NCBI GenBank assembly: GCA_947396885.1
Contig: OX377202.1
Location: forward strand, 86,532,408 to 86,596,407
Direction of reading: 5' to 3'
DNA: 64,000 nt
DNA from: Heligmosomoides polygyrus polygyrus
Taxonomy: Eukaryota; Nematoda; Chromadorea; Rhabditida; Heligmosomidae
The position numbers and the translations under genes are program-made. A model generated the notes under the pieces. The model was not told where the DNA came from, made no database searches, and saw only the letters and a list, made by a program, of their open reading frames with translations. This document shows positions 1 through 12,100 of the stretch, piece after piece (position 1 is the first letter of the stretch; the number at the start of each line of letters is the position of its first letter).

Positions 1-810
1 AGTTTAGGTTCGTTTATTGAAGAGTTTTGAAGTGTCGTCAACACCCTGTCGCGGCACTTCACACACCACCTGTCGGAGTACAAGGTTCCATCCCAGTGGA
101 GGACCAGCAGAACCGTCTTTTTGAAAAGAAGGGAGACGTGCACGAGTGCACAAGCTGTTTATTAGAGTCGTCCTGAATAGGATAAGCAGAACGCTGGAGA
201 AGGACAGCTATGCGAACAGGCACGATTTCGGAGAGGATTTAGCGCGGGCGACCTTGTACACACAATTACGAAGCTCGTCGAAGTGTCTCTGCTCCTTACG
301 TTCATAGACCTGAAGAAGGCGTTCGACTCCGTAGAAAGTGAAGCGGTCGTCGAAGCCCTGCGCGAACTAGAATGGGGAGACATGGGAGTGAAGGTCAACG
401 AACGGCAACTGCACCACCTTCGCTTCGCCGACGACATCGTGCTCATAACACCGAGCATCAGCCAGGCGGAGTGAATGCTGGCCGACTTCGATCGTGTGTG
501 TGGGAATGTTTGTCTGCATCTGAATCTTACGAAGACGATTTTTATGAAGAACAGACGAGTTTCTGATGCTCCATTCTGGTCAATGGAACGAACGCCTCCG
601 AATGCTCCAGCTGCGCGTATCTGGGTCGCAAAGCCAACAAGGCCGACGACCTAGCACCAGAGCTGGGCAGGAGGAAACGAGCGGCTTGGGGAGCTTTCAG
701 GAGCTACGAAGAAGACGAAGAACGTCCGACTCCGTGCGCACCTATTCGACTCCACTGTTCTTCCTGTGCGCCTCAGAGACCTAGGCCGTACGAGCACAGG
801 ATGAACCTTC
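1..810 (+). pseudogene. LINE reverse transcriptase fragment, degenerate
   Basis: Scattered frames of one decayed non-LTR retrotransposon reverse transcriptase. Recognisable pieces, in order, are a segment like the stretch before RT motif A (KLFIRVVLNRISR near 148-185), motif A as FIDLKKAFDSVESEAV near 301-345, an ADD-box remnant LRFADDIVL near 416-442, and a C-terminal piece (GAFQELRRRRR, then an ASET-like end) near 690-785. The last piece matches the better-preserved copy at 51780-51900. Several frameshifts and stops make it non-functional, and the 5' side runs off the window edge. It belongs to a different LINE lineage from the near-intact element at 26.7-29.7 kb. Confidence 0.8.
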
Positions 811-1436
811 AAGAAACCTCCGAAGTTAAGTCGGCGCTGACGTTCGCCAATTCGGAATACTGGTGCTTGATCTTGTTGTAGAAAATTAGGGGGTCGACCG
901 TGTAGTACGTACCATTGGCATACGCTGAACGACGGTTGTAACAGACTGATCTCCACTGGATGCTAAAAGGCTTTTAGGAGGCCCACCAGCCCGTAGATAG
1001 TTTTTTCTCCGGAATACTCTGAGCTTGGTACGCCCACTTGGCTACTATGGCACGCGGCAGTGTTGGGTAGAGTTGTTGCCTGCGCTCGCTATTGTAACTG
1101 TCGCAGAAAGACGGTCTCCACACTGCAACTGAATTCACCGTCCTTTTTGCCCTCGTCTAAGGAGGCGCGTTGCTACTTCCTTCGCTCGCATGGGGTTAAC
1201 CTTACGAAGCGAAATTCGTGTTTTTTCGCAGTTGCTTATATTGCCCTTCCTCGCTTAGTTGCGGCGTTTCTGGAATGTTAGAGCCACTTTTCCCGATCAA
1301 ATGCCTGATCAGGGTGCAATCTAGCCACATTTAATGACTGATGCAGCTTGTCAAGCCACCGCTGCTTTGGTCGCCTTTGTAGCAGCCTTCTGGGCACATC
1401 AAGACTAGGACAGGTCTTTCTACTGATGCCCATTGA
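811..1436. other. unassigned sequence
   Basis: No exon, repeat or RNA gene could be supported here. The short open frames have no recognisable motif and no splice context. Confidence 0.5.
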
Positions 1437-1702
1437 TTATTGAATTCTTCCGGCAGATGTAGCAACGTCTATCGTTCCTGTCGTGTGCCAGTGTGGTCCA
1501 GTGGTCCCTCTTTCGCGCACAAGGGCACGAAGAGCGTCCCACCTTGTGTTTAGGGCTTTCACGAAGGAGTCCGACCCTCGCGTTGGTGGACATCCTGGTA
1601 TGTCTGGAGATCCCGCGGGATCGAGTCGGTGACGAATTTCGTCCATCCGGCGTCTGTGAAACGCATTGCATGGTCGAGCACGTAATTTTCGACAACCAGT
1701 TG
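1437..1702 (-). pseudogene. LINE 3'-end fragment (second LINE family)
   Basis: Read on the minus strand, the sequence matches the C-terminal tail of the LINE family best seen at 52060-52330. Recognisable words are FTDAGWTKFVTDSIPRD, a proline-rich threonine-tryptophan stretch and the conserved arginine-rich end before the [12 protein letters not shown] motif. The frame is broken by indels. It abuts the palindrome at 1703-1893. Confidence 0.65.
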
Positions 1703-1893
1703 CCAGATTCATCAACGACTTACAGTAATCTAACGGTGAAAATACTGTCGAAATCCCTGATCGCGCTACTTACCAACAAGCAATATGGTGAGAATTGAAA
1801 CATTTCACCATATCGCTTGTTGATAAGCCGCGCTGTCAGGGATTTCGGCAGTATTTTCACTGTTAGATTGCTGTAAGTGGTTGATGAATCTGG
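1703..1893. repeat. imperfect palindrome, 92-bp arms
   Basis: The sequence from 1703 to about 1794 is repeated in inverted orientation at about 1800-1893 with few mismatches and almost no spacer. It starts CCAGATTCATCAAC and ends GTTGATGAATCTGG. The nearly mirrored reading frames on the two strands are a consequence of the palindrome. A fold-back MITE is likely. Confidence 0.8.
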
Positions 1894-2214
1894 CCTCAGG
1901 ATCATGCGAAAGCGTCCCTGATTTTTGAATGACGACTAGGCTTGGCGTCGTTCGAAGATCAGCAGAGGATTTATTGCACTTGCAAGGCTCCAAACATCGT
2001 TCTCCAATTCTTAGTAGTGCGACGCTGATTGCGGGCTCACCTTGCTTTAGTAGGGCCAGGTATCCGAGGCGTACGTTAGTGCAGAAGAAGCGGTGGAGCC
2101 GGAGGTTTTTCGCACCTTTTCTTAATAAGGAGCGTTTTTCAGGATCTCAGATTAGGGTGCTTCAAGGGGTTCTTCGATTTGATTTTTGGCGCATTTTATC
2201 CATCAATTTTTAAG

Positions 2215-2730
2215 GAAATGTGTGCGGTTGTCACGAGAGATATTCGCGTTGAAGCCATTCGACCCATATCGAGGCGAAGAACTGTCTCCCGGCAAGGACG
2301 TGCAGACCGATGCCCAGATTGACAACTTCATAAAGTGAGCTTTCGCGTTATATTCAGTCTTCCTGTTCCCTAATGAGTATCCATTTCCAGAAAGGAGTCA
2401 GCATCGGCCTACCATCCGTCGTGTTCGTGCAAAATGGGCTCGGAGAGCGATCGCATGGCGGTGGTTGACCCGGTGACAATGGGCGTCTACGGCACACAAA
2501 ACCTGAAGGTATCCGCTGGAATGATGGTCGCAGATCGCTTTTAAAGGGAGTTTATGGGATTTCCTGTTCAGATGGTGGATGCGAGTATTATGCCATCGAT
2601 TGTCAGTGGAAATCTGAATGCGCCGGTGGTGATGATGGCGGAGAGGGCGGCCGATCTGATCCAAGGCAAGTCGCTTCCGCCACTGGACGTGCCGATCTGG
2701 AGTCATAAGTCGAAGGAGAAGAGCTCTTAA
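2215..2730 (+). CDS. chdh: choline dehydrogenase (GMC oxidoreductase), C-terminal three exons
   Basis: Choline dehydrogenase is a mitochondrial FAD enzyme that oxidises choline to betaine aldehyde. Three exons join in phase: 2215-2334, 2391-2508 and 2572-2730 (stop TAA at 2728). Acceptors are TTTTTAAG, TTTCCAG and TTCAG; donors are GTGAGC and GTATCC. The product reads [14 protein letters not shown], then [15 protein letters not shown], then [18 protein letters not shown]. This is the GMC C-terminal domain with the conserved active-site His (in AYHPS) and Asn (in GNLNAP). It ends with a short tail containing DVPIW, as in animal choline dehydrogenases. About 440 N-terminal residues expected for the family are missing. 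The preceding 2.2 kb is LINE debris with no exon, so the rest lies outside the window behind a long intron, or the locus is a truncated copy. Splice sites and frame are intact. Confidence 0.92.
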
Positions 2731-3187
2731 ATGCGTGTGTGATGTAGGCGTGTACGTCGATCCTACCACAATAGTATTCTGATGCTGTAGCTTCGTCCTA
2801 ATTGCATTTATAATTAGCTCATATTAATGGTGCTGCTGTTGTTGTTGACAAGATGAGATGAGTGTACACTACGAGTGAATACTTGATGTGATATCGTAAC
2901 TAATGTGTGGTGGTTATGAGAATAGAGACTATTAAGAGTTCTAGGGTCGTATTCGCCTTGTGTAAAGATGAAATAGGGCGCTACCGCCTCTGTGGCGTTG
3001 CTAAAAAATTATATTTATAGGTCGTTTCCTATCGCCTTGCCATAAAATCGGTAAATAAATTATTTGTATTAGAAACCTGTGCTGTTCCAAGTTGTTCGGA
3101 TCAATATTGTACTTCGCTTGTGAAGATGAGCTTCTGTTGGGAGGTCCTCCAACGTGTTCCGCTGTTAGCAGCTTCGCTTTGAAGGAT
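2731..3187. other. intergenic region between choline dehydrogenase and eIF3d
   Basis: It must hold the 3' UTR of the choline dehydrogenase gene and the promoter or trans-splice site of eIF3d. An AATAAA-like word (AAATAAATT) lies near 3053. No TTTTCAG-type spliced-leader acceptor is obvious just before the ATG at 3188; the closest AG-ended candidates are GTTAGCAG near 3168 and TTTGAAG near 3184. Confidence 0.45.
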
Positions 3188-6100
3188 ATGGCACTACCAA
3201 AGTTCGACTTCTGCGATATTGCCGCCAATCCGACCGGTTGGGGACCGCTTGGTTCACCGCCGGCGCTGGACACATCGATCCCGTTCCAACAGTACAACAA
3301 GGTGACGTTTTCGTGTTTACGTGATTAAATGATTCAATGCACTACGGCTCTGGGAGGCAATTTGTAACTCTTGAATCTAACGGAGGAAGTAAGCAAAATC
3401 AACAGGCTATATCCACTGCCAGGGTGCGTGTAGAGCAGTCGGTGGAGGTGCTGGCTGTTGCGTGAATCCGATACCGGGTTCTTGGTTTCGATTTCCCGCC
3501 CTGGCCAACCAAGTCATCCATCAAGTAGTCATGGGGTCGGTGAATTGGTACCAGACTTGTCTTGGAAGGATAAAGCGCTGACTTCTTCATCGGCTGGCCA
3601 CTGTAAGTAATTGTATGGCCGAATACGCATTCAATTCGACTCTCGAAGTCCCGAAGAAGTAGAAGGCATGACGCATCTCAAAAAGGATTAAATAACGCCG
3701 TCCTTTACCCTCTATCGTTGTCCTGATAATTACTTAATTGCTAGTTTAACACATTGACGACCGCGCTGCAAATGGCGTGTCTGGCACTTGGGACCGCGCG
3801 CAGGGACCACACGGACGCCGGAGTCTCACTGAAACACTACTTCACGATATTCCAAATAAATCTCCCTCTCCAAGGGTTAGCCACACATTGGAGAAGGCTG
3901 TAACAGGTTTGGAGCAAACCATAAAAGATGTTTTTGCTGCTGTAAGAAGGTCTGCAAAGAAAAAGGACGCACGTCTGCCAGAATCGTGCAATTAAGGTGA
4001 TCGCGTGATGTGGCAGGTGTTTGACGTACTTTTGCCTAAATTGTTTTCAAAATTTTTACAAGAAATGTGACTCGTTATTTCTCTGTATGACCATTTTTAC
4101 AAGATGTGAGTAGCTGTTTGTGAATAATGCCGATCTTTGTGCAGCTTGAATAGCGTGTAGTGTTGATTATTTGTTTTTATCAGTGCTTAGAAGTAAATGA
4201 CTGCCGTACCACAGTGCAGTAGCATTGCTAGGATCCACCATATCTAATGATTACTCGTAAACTACGAAAAAGGCGAGAAATGGGCCGTAGCGAACATTAT
4301 AACCGCGGGCCGAAATCGGTCCGCGCGTTCCCATGCAACAGAAAAACTGCGGGTCGAAATCGGCCCGAGCGGTCGCCAATGGGTTAAATGCTGGTGCAAG
4401 TCTTGAGAAGCGGGTCCACACCACCCTGTATCTCTTTCATTAAGGACATACACAGCAAAAACAAGCTTCCTTCTACGATTATATAAACGTGTATTATTGC
4501 TCATGCAAAAATTTAGAGCGTGTTGGCTTTAAAAGCCTTTGGACAAATGACCTGGATGTTATAAATAGGAATAAGAGTGAATCTGCGCTCCAAATCTGCT
4601 CTTATACGCTATTTTTGGGAAGGGTTGCAGACGAGAAGTGTTTGATTTATGAAATCATCTTTGCTAACCCATTATTTAGAACAACAAGTTTGATTTTCTA
4701 ACACCATTTCAAAATCTCCATGTCATGATTGGTTCAAGGCCAACTTAAAGATGGAATAGCATGTTATTCTTCGATCAGTGCACGTTTTTCTTTACTGGAC
4801 GGAGGTCTCGCTCAATTACATTGTTGTGATAGGTAGGAGTACGCTATGGCCGGCCAATATGCCAAAAATTCACCCCAGCGCTATCTAAGATATATATCTA
4901 AGATAGAGGCAAGGGATAGATGGTGCGGTAGTTGGCGTATACGTGGTCATGACGTAATACATGACTTTCGTCTTTCCTAGAATTCATGTTCCGAGCGAAA
5001 AAAGAAGCTTCCTGAAAAATTACGTTGGCTACACAGTTTTAAAATCTAACTCAGAGCGCTATTTGTGCTTTAGAATTTATTCTGTAACGTTGGAGAGTCA
5101 AAATTCCGTTGAAAGGGTTCACAAGATTGGTGGATTCGCCAGTTGCAAAGCTATGTGATTAGTAGTTACATCATTTTATCGTTGAGATACTCGTTATATG
5201 GAAGTGGCCTGCTTAGTTTTCTGTTTCTGTCAGTCAAAAAAAAATCAGAAAATTTTCACTGTATTTGACTTTAGAAACTAGTAAATCAATTCTAGACAAC
5301 CAAGGGAGTAAGAAATTAATCCCCAACCTAGAGGTGAAAATTTTGGGATGTGTATACAGCGCCAAGATTTTGCTTCAGTAATTATTCAGTCAGTTCTGTT
5401 TTTTAGGCTGATCGAATTGGTCGCGTTGCTGACTGGATTGGAGTCGATCGTTTCTTCTACAGACGAACAAATGAACGGTAGGATTACTTTCCTAGTACCG
5501 CAGAACTTATTCCTAGCCTCCAAAGCTCCCTACGGTAACCACAGTTTTGTCGCGATAATATTAAAACACGCCAGATTTGCGGGAAAAGTTTTGGTACGGA
5601 AATGTGACTCCCTTTGTTCCCATTTTCTTGATATAGACGGGAATAAGGGCAGCTTTATGGAGTTGTTTGCAGTTATAATGAACGGATGTATGGATCTGCG
5701 GCTAATGCAGGTAGTCAGTTTGACTATGTGCATGGTATGGACGAGAACAACTTCCAACTGGTGCGTCTCTTTTGGTCTAGGTTGGTATTTAAAAAGTTAG
5801 TAAAACTATTTGCATTCCGACTTATTCCAGGTCGACTCATCGAAGCCGGTTCAACGCAATCCTCAACGCAACTATCGCGCACGTCAGCTGCAGTTCAAGA
5901 AGCTGCTGCAGAAGGATCAGGAGAGACGTGAGCAGGCGTTGCAAGGACAGAATGTCAAGATGAAGAGGAGCATTGCCAAGTACGTGTCGTCCGTCTGGTT
6001 CTTTAGCTGTTGAAATGAGCTCCTCCCTTGCAAGTGATGGTGATTCTCTTTTCAGGGAGCAACAGCGCGCCTTCAAGATGTGGCAGCGTCGCGGAGGAAA

Positions 6101-9100
6101 CGCCCGTCAAGGCCAGCGTGGTATGGGTGGGCGCTATCCTGGAGAGAGACCGAAGGTAGCTTAATATAATAGACTACAATGTTAAAGGATATACTAGAGA
6201 ACGTCAACGAGTCCTTTCCAAACGTGTATAATAAGGAGACGGAATCTATCCTAGTCGGGGGGGGGGGACAAAACTTTAATAAAAATTGTGTAACCAATTG
6301 ACTTCAGGCTCACAGAGCGGCTTTAAGAGGGCAAAGTGGGGCTCAAAAAACAAACAAATCACCGCCGTTGTAAATAGGTCTTCGCGGCAAAGCAAATTCT
6401 AAAACAACTGAGCGCCGCCTGACATGTTATAAGCCGGATCCACTATAGTGAGGGAGTGGGCACATATCTTTGTTTGTTTACAGCTGCGTCGAAACCAACT
6501 GTTTTTTTTTTGTGAATTTTGCCAGTTTAGGTCCTATTTTGTCCTATAGAAGTAACTCCGTGCATCCATAGTGAAATTGTTACATAATTTAAGTTATGTA
6601 CCCTCTTCCCCCCCCCCCCCGTCCGTCCGGCTAAATCCAGGAGATGTAATGAGTAGTCATTGGATCCGACGCCGATTCGGATAAGATGTATCCGATTTTT
6701 TTAAGCTGAAAGGATTGTGCGAACAATGGGAATTTTGAAAGCCTCGATATTAGGGCGATTTAGTTAGGGGTGTTTTTTTTTTTGAAAATGAAGCAGTTAT
6801 TCGGGTCATCCGAAAACCCTTGCTAAAGCTACTCTCAACTGAATCATCCCAAGATCTGGAGTTTTCAATAATGTCGTTATTCGAATATTTTTTCTTTTCA
6901 ACAGGATTCAAAAAGTGACGAATTTGAATTATCCTAATCGGTGTCGGATCCACTGTCTAGTAATGATGAAGTGCTTTTAGTGCCCATTTTTAAAGCGAAT
7001 TGTCCACAAACCTTCTCAGCGGACAGCAACGTTGTCCTTAATCCTTAAGTGGTGCACTTGCAATCCTTTTATTCAACCAAATGAAGTAAGCTGGTAGCTG
7101 GGAAGCGATCAGACATGTCATGTTTTTTCTCACTATTTTTGGGTTTTGGTACGGCGGATAGTGGTTGAATAAAATGTAAAAACTGTACGTACGTTGCGCT
7201 TTGACACTCCTACAGTTAGATCTTAATTTTAAGCAAAATTAGACGATGATAACGAAAAATTTTAAGCTTTGATTGGTACATTTTCAGAGGTTAAAGTGTA
7301 TAATCTTAGGATCGACTGCCGTCCGTGCAAGTACGTCCAGAATGGCAGGTTATAGAAGAGATGGACTTCCCTCGACTACTGAAGCTAAATCTGCCAGGTG
7401 TAGGCACTGGCGAGGATATTGGCAAGCACCTCTATGGAACGCTGCACTTTTACGATAAGGTATGAGGATCTTTTGTTGAAAAATCGCAGCTTTCTAGTAA
7501 AATGTAGCGCAACAAACCTAGGACAGGTTAAAGTATGCTTAAAAGTACCCTCTTCCGTCACTTCAACGTTGTACTCGCTTCAGGCTATCGATCGCGTGTC
7601 AGTGAGAACGCCAATCAATCTGCAACGCTGCGGCGGTAACTTCTACAATGTCACGACAACGGAAGATCCAGTCATTGAGGAGTTGGCGCAGCAAGGAATA
7701 GGAAACGTGTTCGCCACCGACATCATTCTCGCGACCCTCATGACCGCGACTAGATCGGTGAGTTGGCGCTAGCACTTCTGCTTCGGATGGGGATCTATCC
7801 TAGTCGGCAAGGAGCATACAACCTTTTATTCCTCAAGCCAAGTTCGGTATTCTTGTCAACGAACACTTTATTTAGGTGTTTATTTTTTATCAGTAGTTTT
7901 GGAATCTTTCTTAGCACTTATATTAGAATATTTTCCATGCGTTTTGAGTGTCCCGACCTCTAGGAAGGGTAAGGCTGCTTCCGTACGGAGAGTGCTCAGC
8001 TGGGTCACCAGGTTAGTGAAGGGACTCCGGGGGTGTGGGCCATCCAAGCTGCTCGTATTCAAACCGCTCTCGTTGCTGAGTGGGGATTACGCATCGATCG
8101 AATGTCCATGTGGACGCCGACCCAACACACGACGGAACGGCAGCAACCGCACGTTACAGTATGGCCTATGTTATACTTCGGCGACGCTGTTGTCGGCAAC
8201 GTCGGCGTCAATGTTACGCGGCTGCTACGCAGTGCGTATCAGCCCGCGCAACACAGCGTCGCCGAAGTATAACATAGGCCTATCCCGCAAACCTGCACAT
8301 CAATTCGCAATTCAAACGGCAGCAGGGGATTAGCTTTAAGTAAGGCCAAATTCTGATTAGCTTGAACAGGCGATGAAATTATTCATACACTTGGACGCAA
8401 CAGGGTTTAACTTTATACAGAATTATATAATTTCAGTGTTACCTTGTTTTGTCTATTTATCTTTCCTATTTTATTTTTGTTCTATTACATTAAATATTTT
8501 TCTTTTATTTGTTTCATAATTTATTATATTCTGCTTTCCTGTTCCATTTTCAAAGTCGTTTTCAAGAGTATTTATGTGGACTAGAATTCAATCACATTCC
8601 CAGGTGTACTCATGGGACATCGTGGCCCATCGAGTAGGAGACAAGCTCTTCTTGGACAAGCGAGATACTGGTGGCATTTCAAACCCTGTCGACGCGCTGA
8701 CTGTGTCGGAGACGAGCGGTGACCCACCGTCATTCGAAGGTGCTGGAATCAATAACGCGAAGGTAATCACTAGGCGATTTGTTATAAAATTATTTCATGA
8801 AGCGCAGCGTTGTGTGAAAATCTAAGGTGCCACATTTTCGACGTGTGTTCTTCGGGAAAATGAGGGCTTCAGATCTTTTTGTCGAGGCCAGGTTATCTTG
8901 ATAGCATGTGCGCATCCTTATTTGCAAACTGTAATTTTAGTATTTAATCTCATACATATTTTTTCTTAGGACTTGGCCACCGAAGCCTTGTTCATCAACC
9001 AAAACTTCCGTCGTCAAGTCCTGAAACGAAATGAACACCCGTACGTGATGGCCCATCCACGTGCGCCGTTTGAAGAGGAAGGCGGAGAGTCGGGCTGTGG

Positions 9101-12100
9101 TTATCGGTGAGGTTTTCTATTATTTTGACCTACCATTGCCTCGACGACAAATACCTCTATATGTAGTCACTACGAGGTCCTCTGACGAGCTGATGAGAAG
9201 GCGCTGAAGTGTTGTGAGATTGATCATGAGTAGGTTAGCGTTGTTGTGTGAGGGACAGAGTTAACGTCATATCATTCGCCATGAACTAATTCTGCTGATG
9301 TGTATGAGAGGCGTGATAAAAGTGACAAGGGATATTGGATAAAGGACGGTGTTACTCATTCCATTTTGGGATGCGCCATACATTCTACTTCTACGGGATG
9401 TCGTGGGGGGGGGGGTGATTAGAATGCGTATTCCTCCATACAATGACTTGCGCTGGGCAGACCATAAACAAGCCAGTGTTTTATCCTTCTCAGACAAGTC
9501 TGGTACCAATTCTCCGTACATCGCGTAGCTTTTCTCATTTATTGTCGAGTAGGAGAAGCAGTTATCGTCACCGTACTCATAGCCTGAGATGGATTCTCAG
9601 CTAATATTAGGTTGAGTCAGAAATATTGCAATATTTCTGTGTTTTTCTGGAATTCAAGGCAAACCTGCTGAAGTGTTATATTTTGTTTGAAAGCCTGCTT
9701 TTCGAAGAACACTATAAATTGAGAATCGCGATCTTTGAACTTTGCAAAGAATTTGTTGAAAAGTTTTAGTCTCTAGAACGATAACCACTCAACGTGAAAA
9801 AGTGCGTGATTACATTTTCAATCAGTTTAAGCTCGGCGGAAACCCAGCGCCGGAAAAGTTGCAGTGCATGTCCACCTACTTTGCTCGCAGTTTTCCCGAA
9901 GAATCCGTAGGAGCAATAGCAGCTGGCGGCAGCGATTGAGTTCGGCTCCTCAACGCATTTTCCACCGTTCAGGCAGTCTTCGTCATGATGGCAGTTGGCT
10001 GAAATTCAGACAGTGGGTGACTGTTTAGCAAAAAGGTCTTTTGCTGCCAGGAGCTTTTCGTGCGGCCCCACAAGCTAGTTCTTATAAAAGCAAACAAGAT
10101 CACCTACTTCTATACTGACAAATGTCGCCCTTGTAGCCGTGTTCGCAGACGCATCGGTTGTTGACGAAGGTTCCATGGCCATTGCATTTATCGTCTTCTG
10201 AAAGTACAGTAGTTATAAGGGATAATGGAGAAATGACGGCGTTACTCAATCCTTTTTCGGACGCGCCACACATTCTACTTCTACGGGATGTCGTGGAGGC
10301 GATTTGAATGCGCATTTAGCCATATAATGACTTGTGGTGACTAGCCGATGAACAAGTCAGTGCTCTATCCTTTTCAGGCAAGCCTAGAACCAGTTCACAG
10401 ACTCTGGGGGGAGGAAGCGCTTGGTTGGCCTGGCCGGGACCAAAAACTTGGTAGCGAGTGCACGCGGCAGCCGGTACCTCCTCTGACTGCCTTACACGTG
10501 CCCTCATGCCTGTTATGAATCACTTTTTGTTCGCATTCCAGTTTATTTGACCAAATCGCCCGCTGTAATAATAGTGGTTTGAAAATACCCTGAAGAAGCA
10601 CTGGATTATCCGTCCGCTGATAACTCAAGAATTCAGTTTCACGTTTTGTCGGCCTCTACGGTACACTCTTGGGCTCGGATATTTTACTACCTATACATTG
10701 AAACATTTCCTGTTCTTATAGTTTACTAGCAATATCTACAGGTACCGCAAATGGACCCTTGGAAAGAATGCGAATGGCAAGCCGATCGAAGTGGTCTGTC
10801 GCACGGAGCATGACGGAGTTATGGTCAGTTTCCACCTTTATGGCAGACACGGTCAGGGGCTCTAATCGAAGGGTTCATTACAGCTTAGTCCCTCTGGAGA
10901 CGTTCAGTTCTTGACGATAAAGTCGTTTAACGAGTGGGACAGTTCGCAATCAGGTGGTGTTGACTGGAGGTAAGCTCAAGTCTCGGTTTTCACCTAGACA
11001 ATAGAATTCTCTAAAGCATGAAACTCCACTGAAGCGTCAGAATAGTTGTTCAAGTTTTGTTTTGTTCAGAGTGAAGCTTGACGGACAAAAAGGAGCCGTC
11101 CTGGCCACAGAGATTAAAAATAACAGCTGTAAGCTGGCTAAGTGGACCGTCCAGGTAGGGGATTGTGGCTGTATTGTAGCTTCATTCAACTGCTTAGCAA
11201 AAAGCATTGCTTTCAATGAGTTCAGGCGTTGCTGGCGAACTCGGACGCCATCAAGTTCGGCTACGTGTCCCGCATGTCCGTGCGTAACAGCGCGCAGCAT
11301 GTGATTCTCGGCACGCAACAGCTGCGGCCTGTCGAATTCGCGCAGAACATTTCGATGAACATGGACAATGGATGGGGAATTCTTCGATGTGTGATTGATA
11401 GGTACGTGCAAGAAGAGGATTTGGTTTCAAAACTTAAAAGAAAATAGCGGGTTGTCGTCGTAGGTGAATATGACCACTGTCTGAAGGGATTATGGGATAG
11501 TAGTTCTGATCGAAGAAGGATATGTGATTCTTTGGTCGAGATGGGGTTTTGGAGATCATTCTGTCCGAGAATTTTTCTCAATTGAAACATAACAATGCTT
11601 TAGTACGTTTGTTTAAGCCAGGGCCGGCTGGTAGAGACACTTTATGTTATTTTTGGAAGTTTTGTTGCAATCAAAGCCCTTGCGCCTGGCGGCACTTGAA
11701 CCCTCACCTTCTGTTTTCCAGGCAGCGATGCTACGCCTTACTCCACCGATGCTCTTTGACCGCACTTAACATCCGCGATGTCCTGAAGGCCTATCAGCAC
11801 TCACTCGTGATATAGGGATGGGCCGGCCGCTGATCGCGGATATTACCTGCGGTCAAACAGCGTCGATGGTGTAATGCGTCGGTAGCATTGCTTCCCGGAA
11901 AGCAGAACGTGCGCGTTCGAGCCCGACCTAGCCCAAGAGTTTTGATCGCAATAAAACATCCTGTATCAGCGTCTGAGACGTAACAGTTGGAGGGACACTA
12001 GGTGTCTTTTACCAAAATCTTTCTAAAAACTGTTCTGGTTCCGATATCAAGTATAAACACAAACAGTGATGATTTATAGATGAAATTTATGTAAGCGCCA

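Noticed and set aside
3092..3187. N-terminal extension of eIF3d from the ATG at 3092
   Set aside because: The frame is open, but the extra 32 residues do not resemble eIF3d and would make the protein longer than the family; kept only as an alternative.
9880..10197. EGF exons in eIF3d intron 9 as part of a functional nested gene
   Set aside because: The exon 6 copy has a one-base loss, exon 7 is cut at the junction and no start, upstream exons or DOMON exons accompany it. It is a duplicate fragment.
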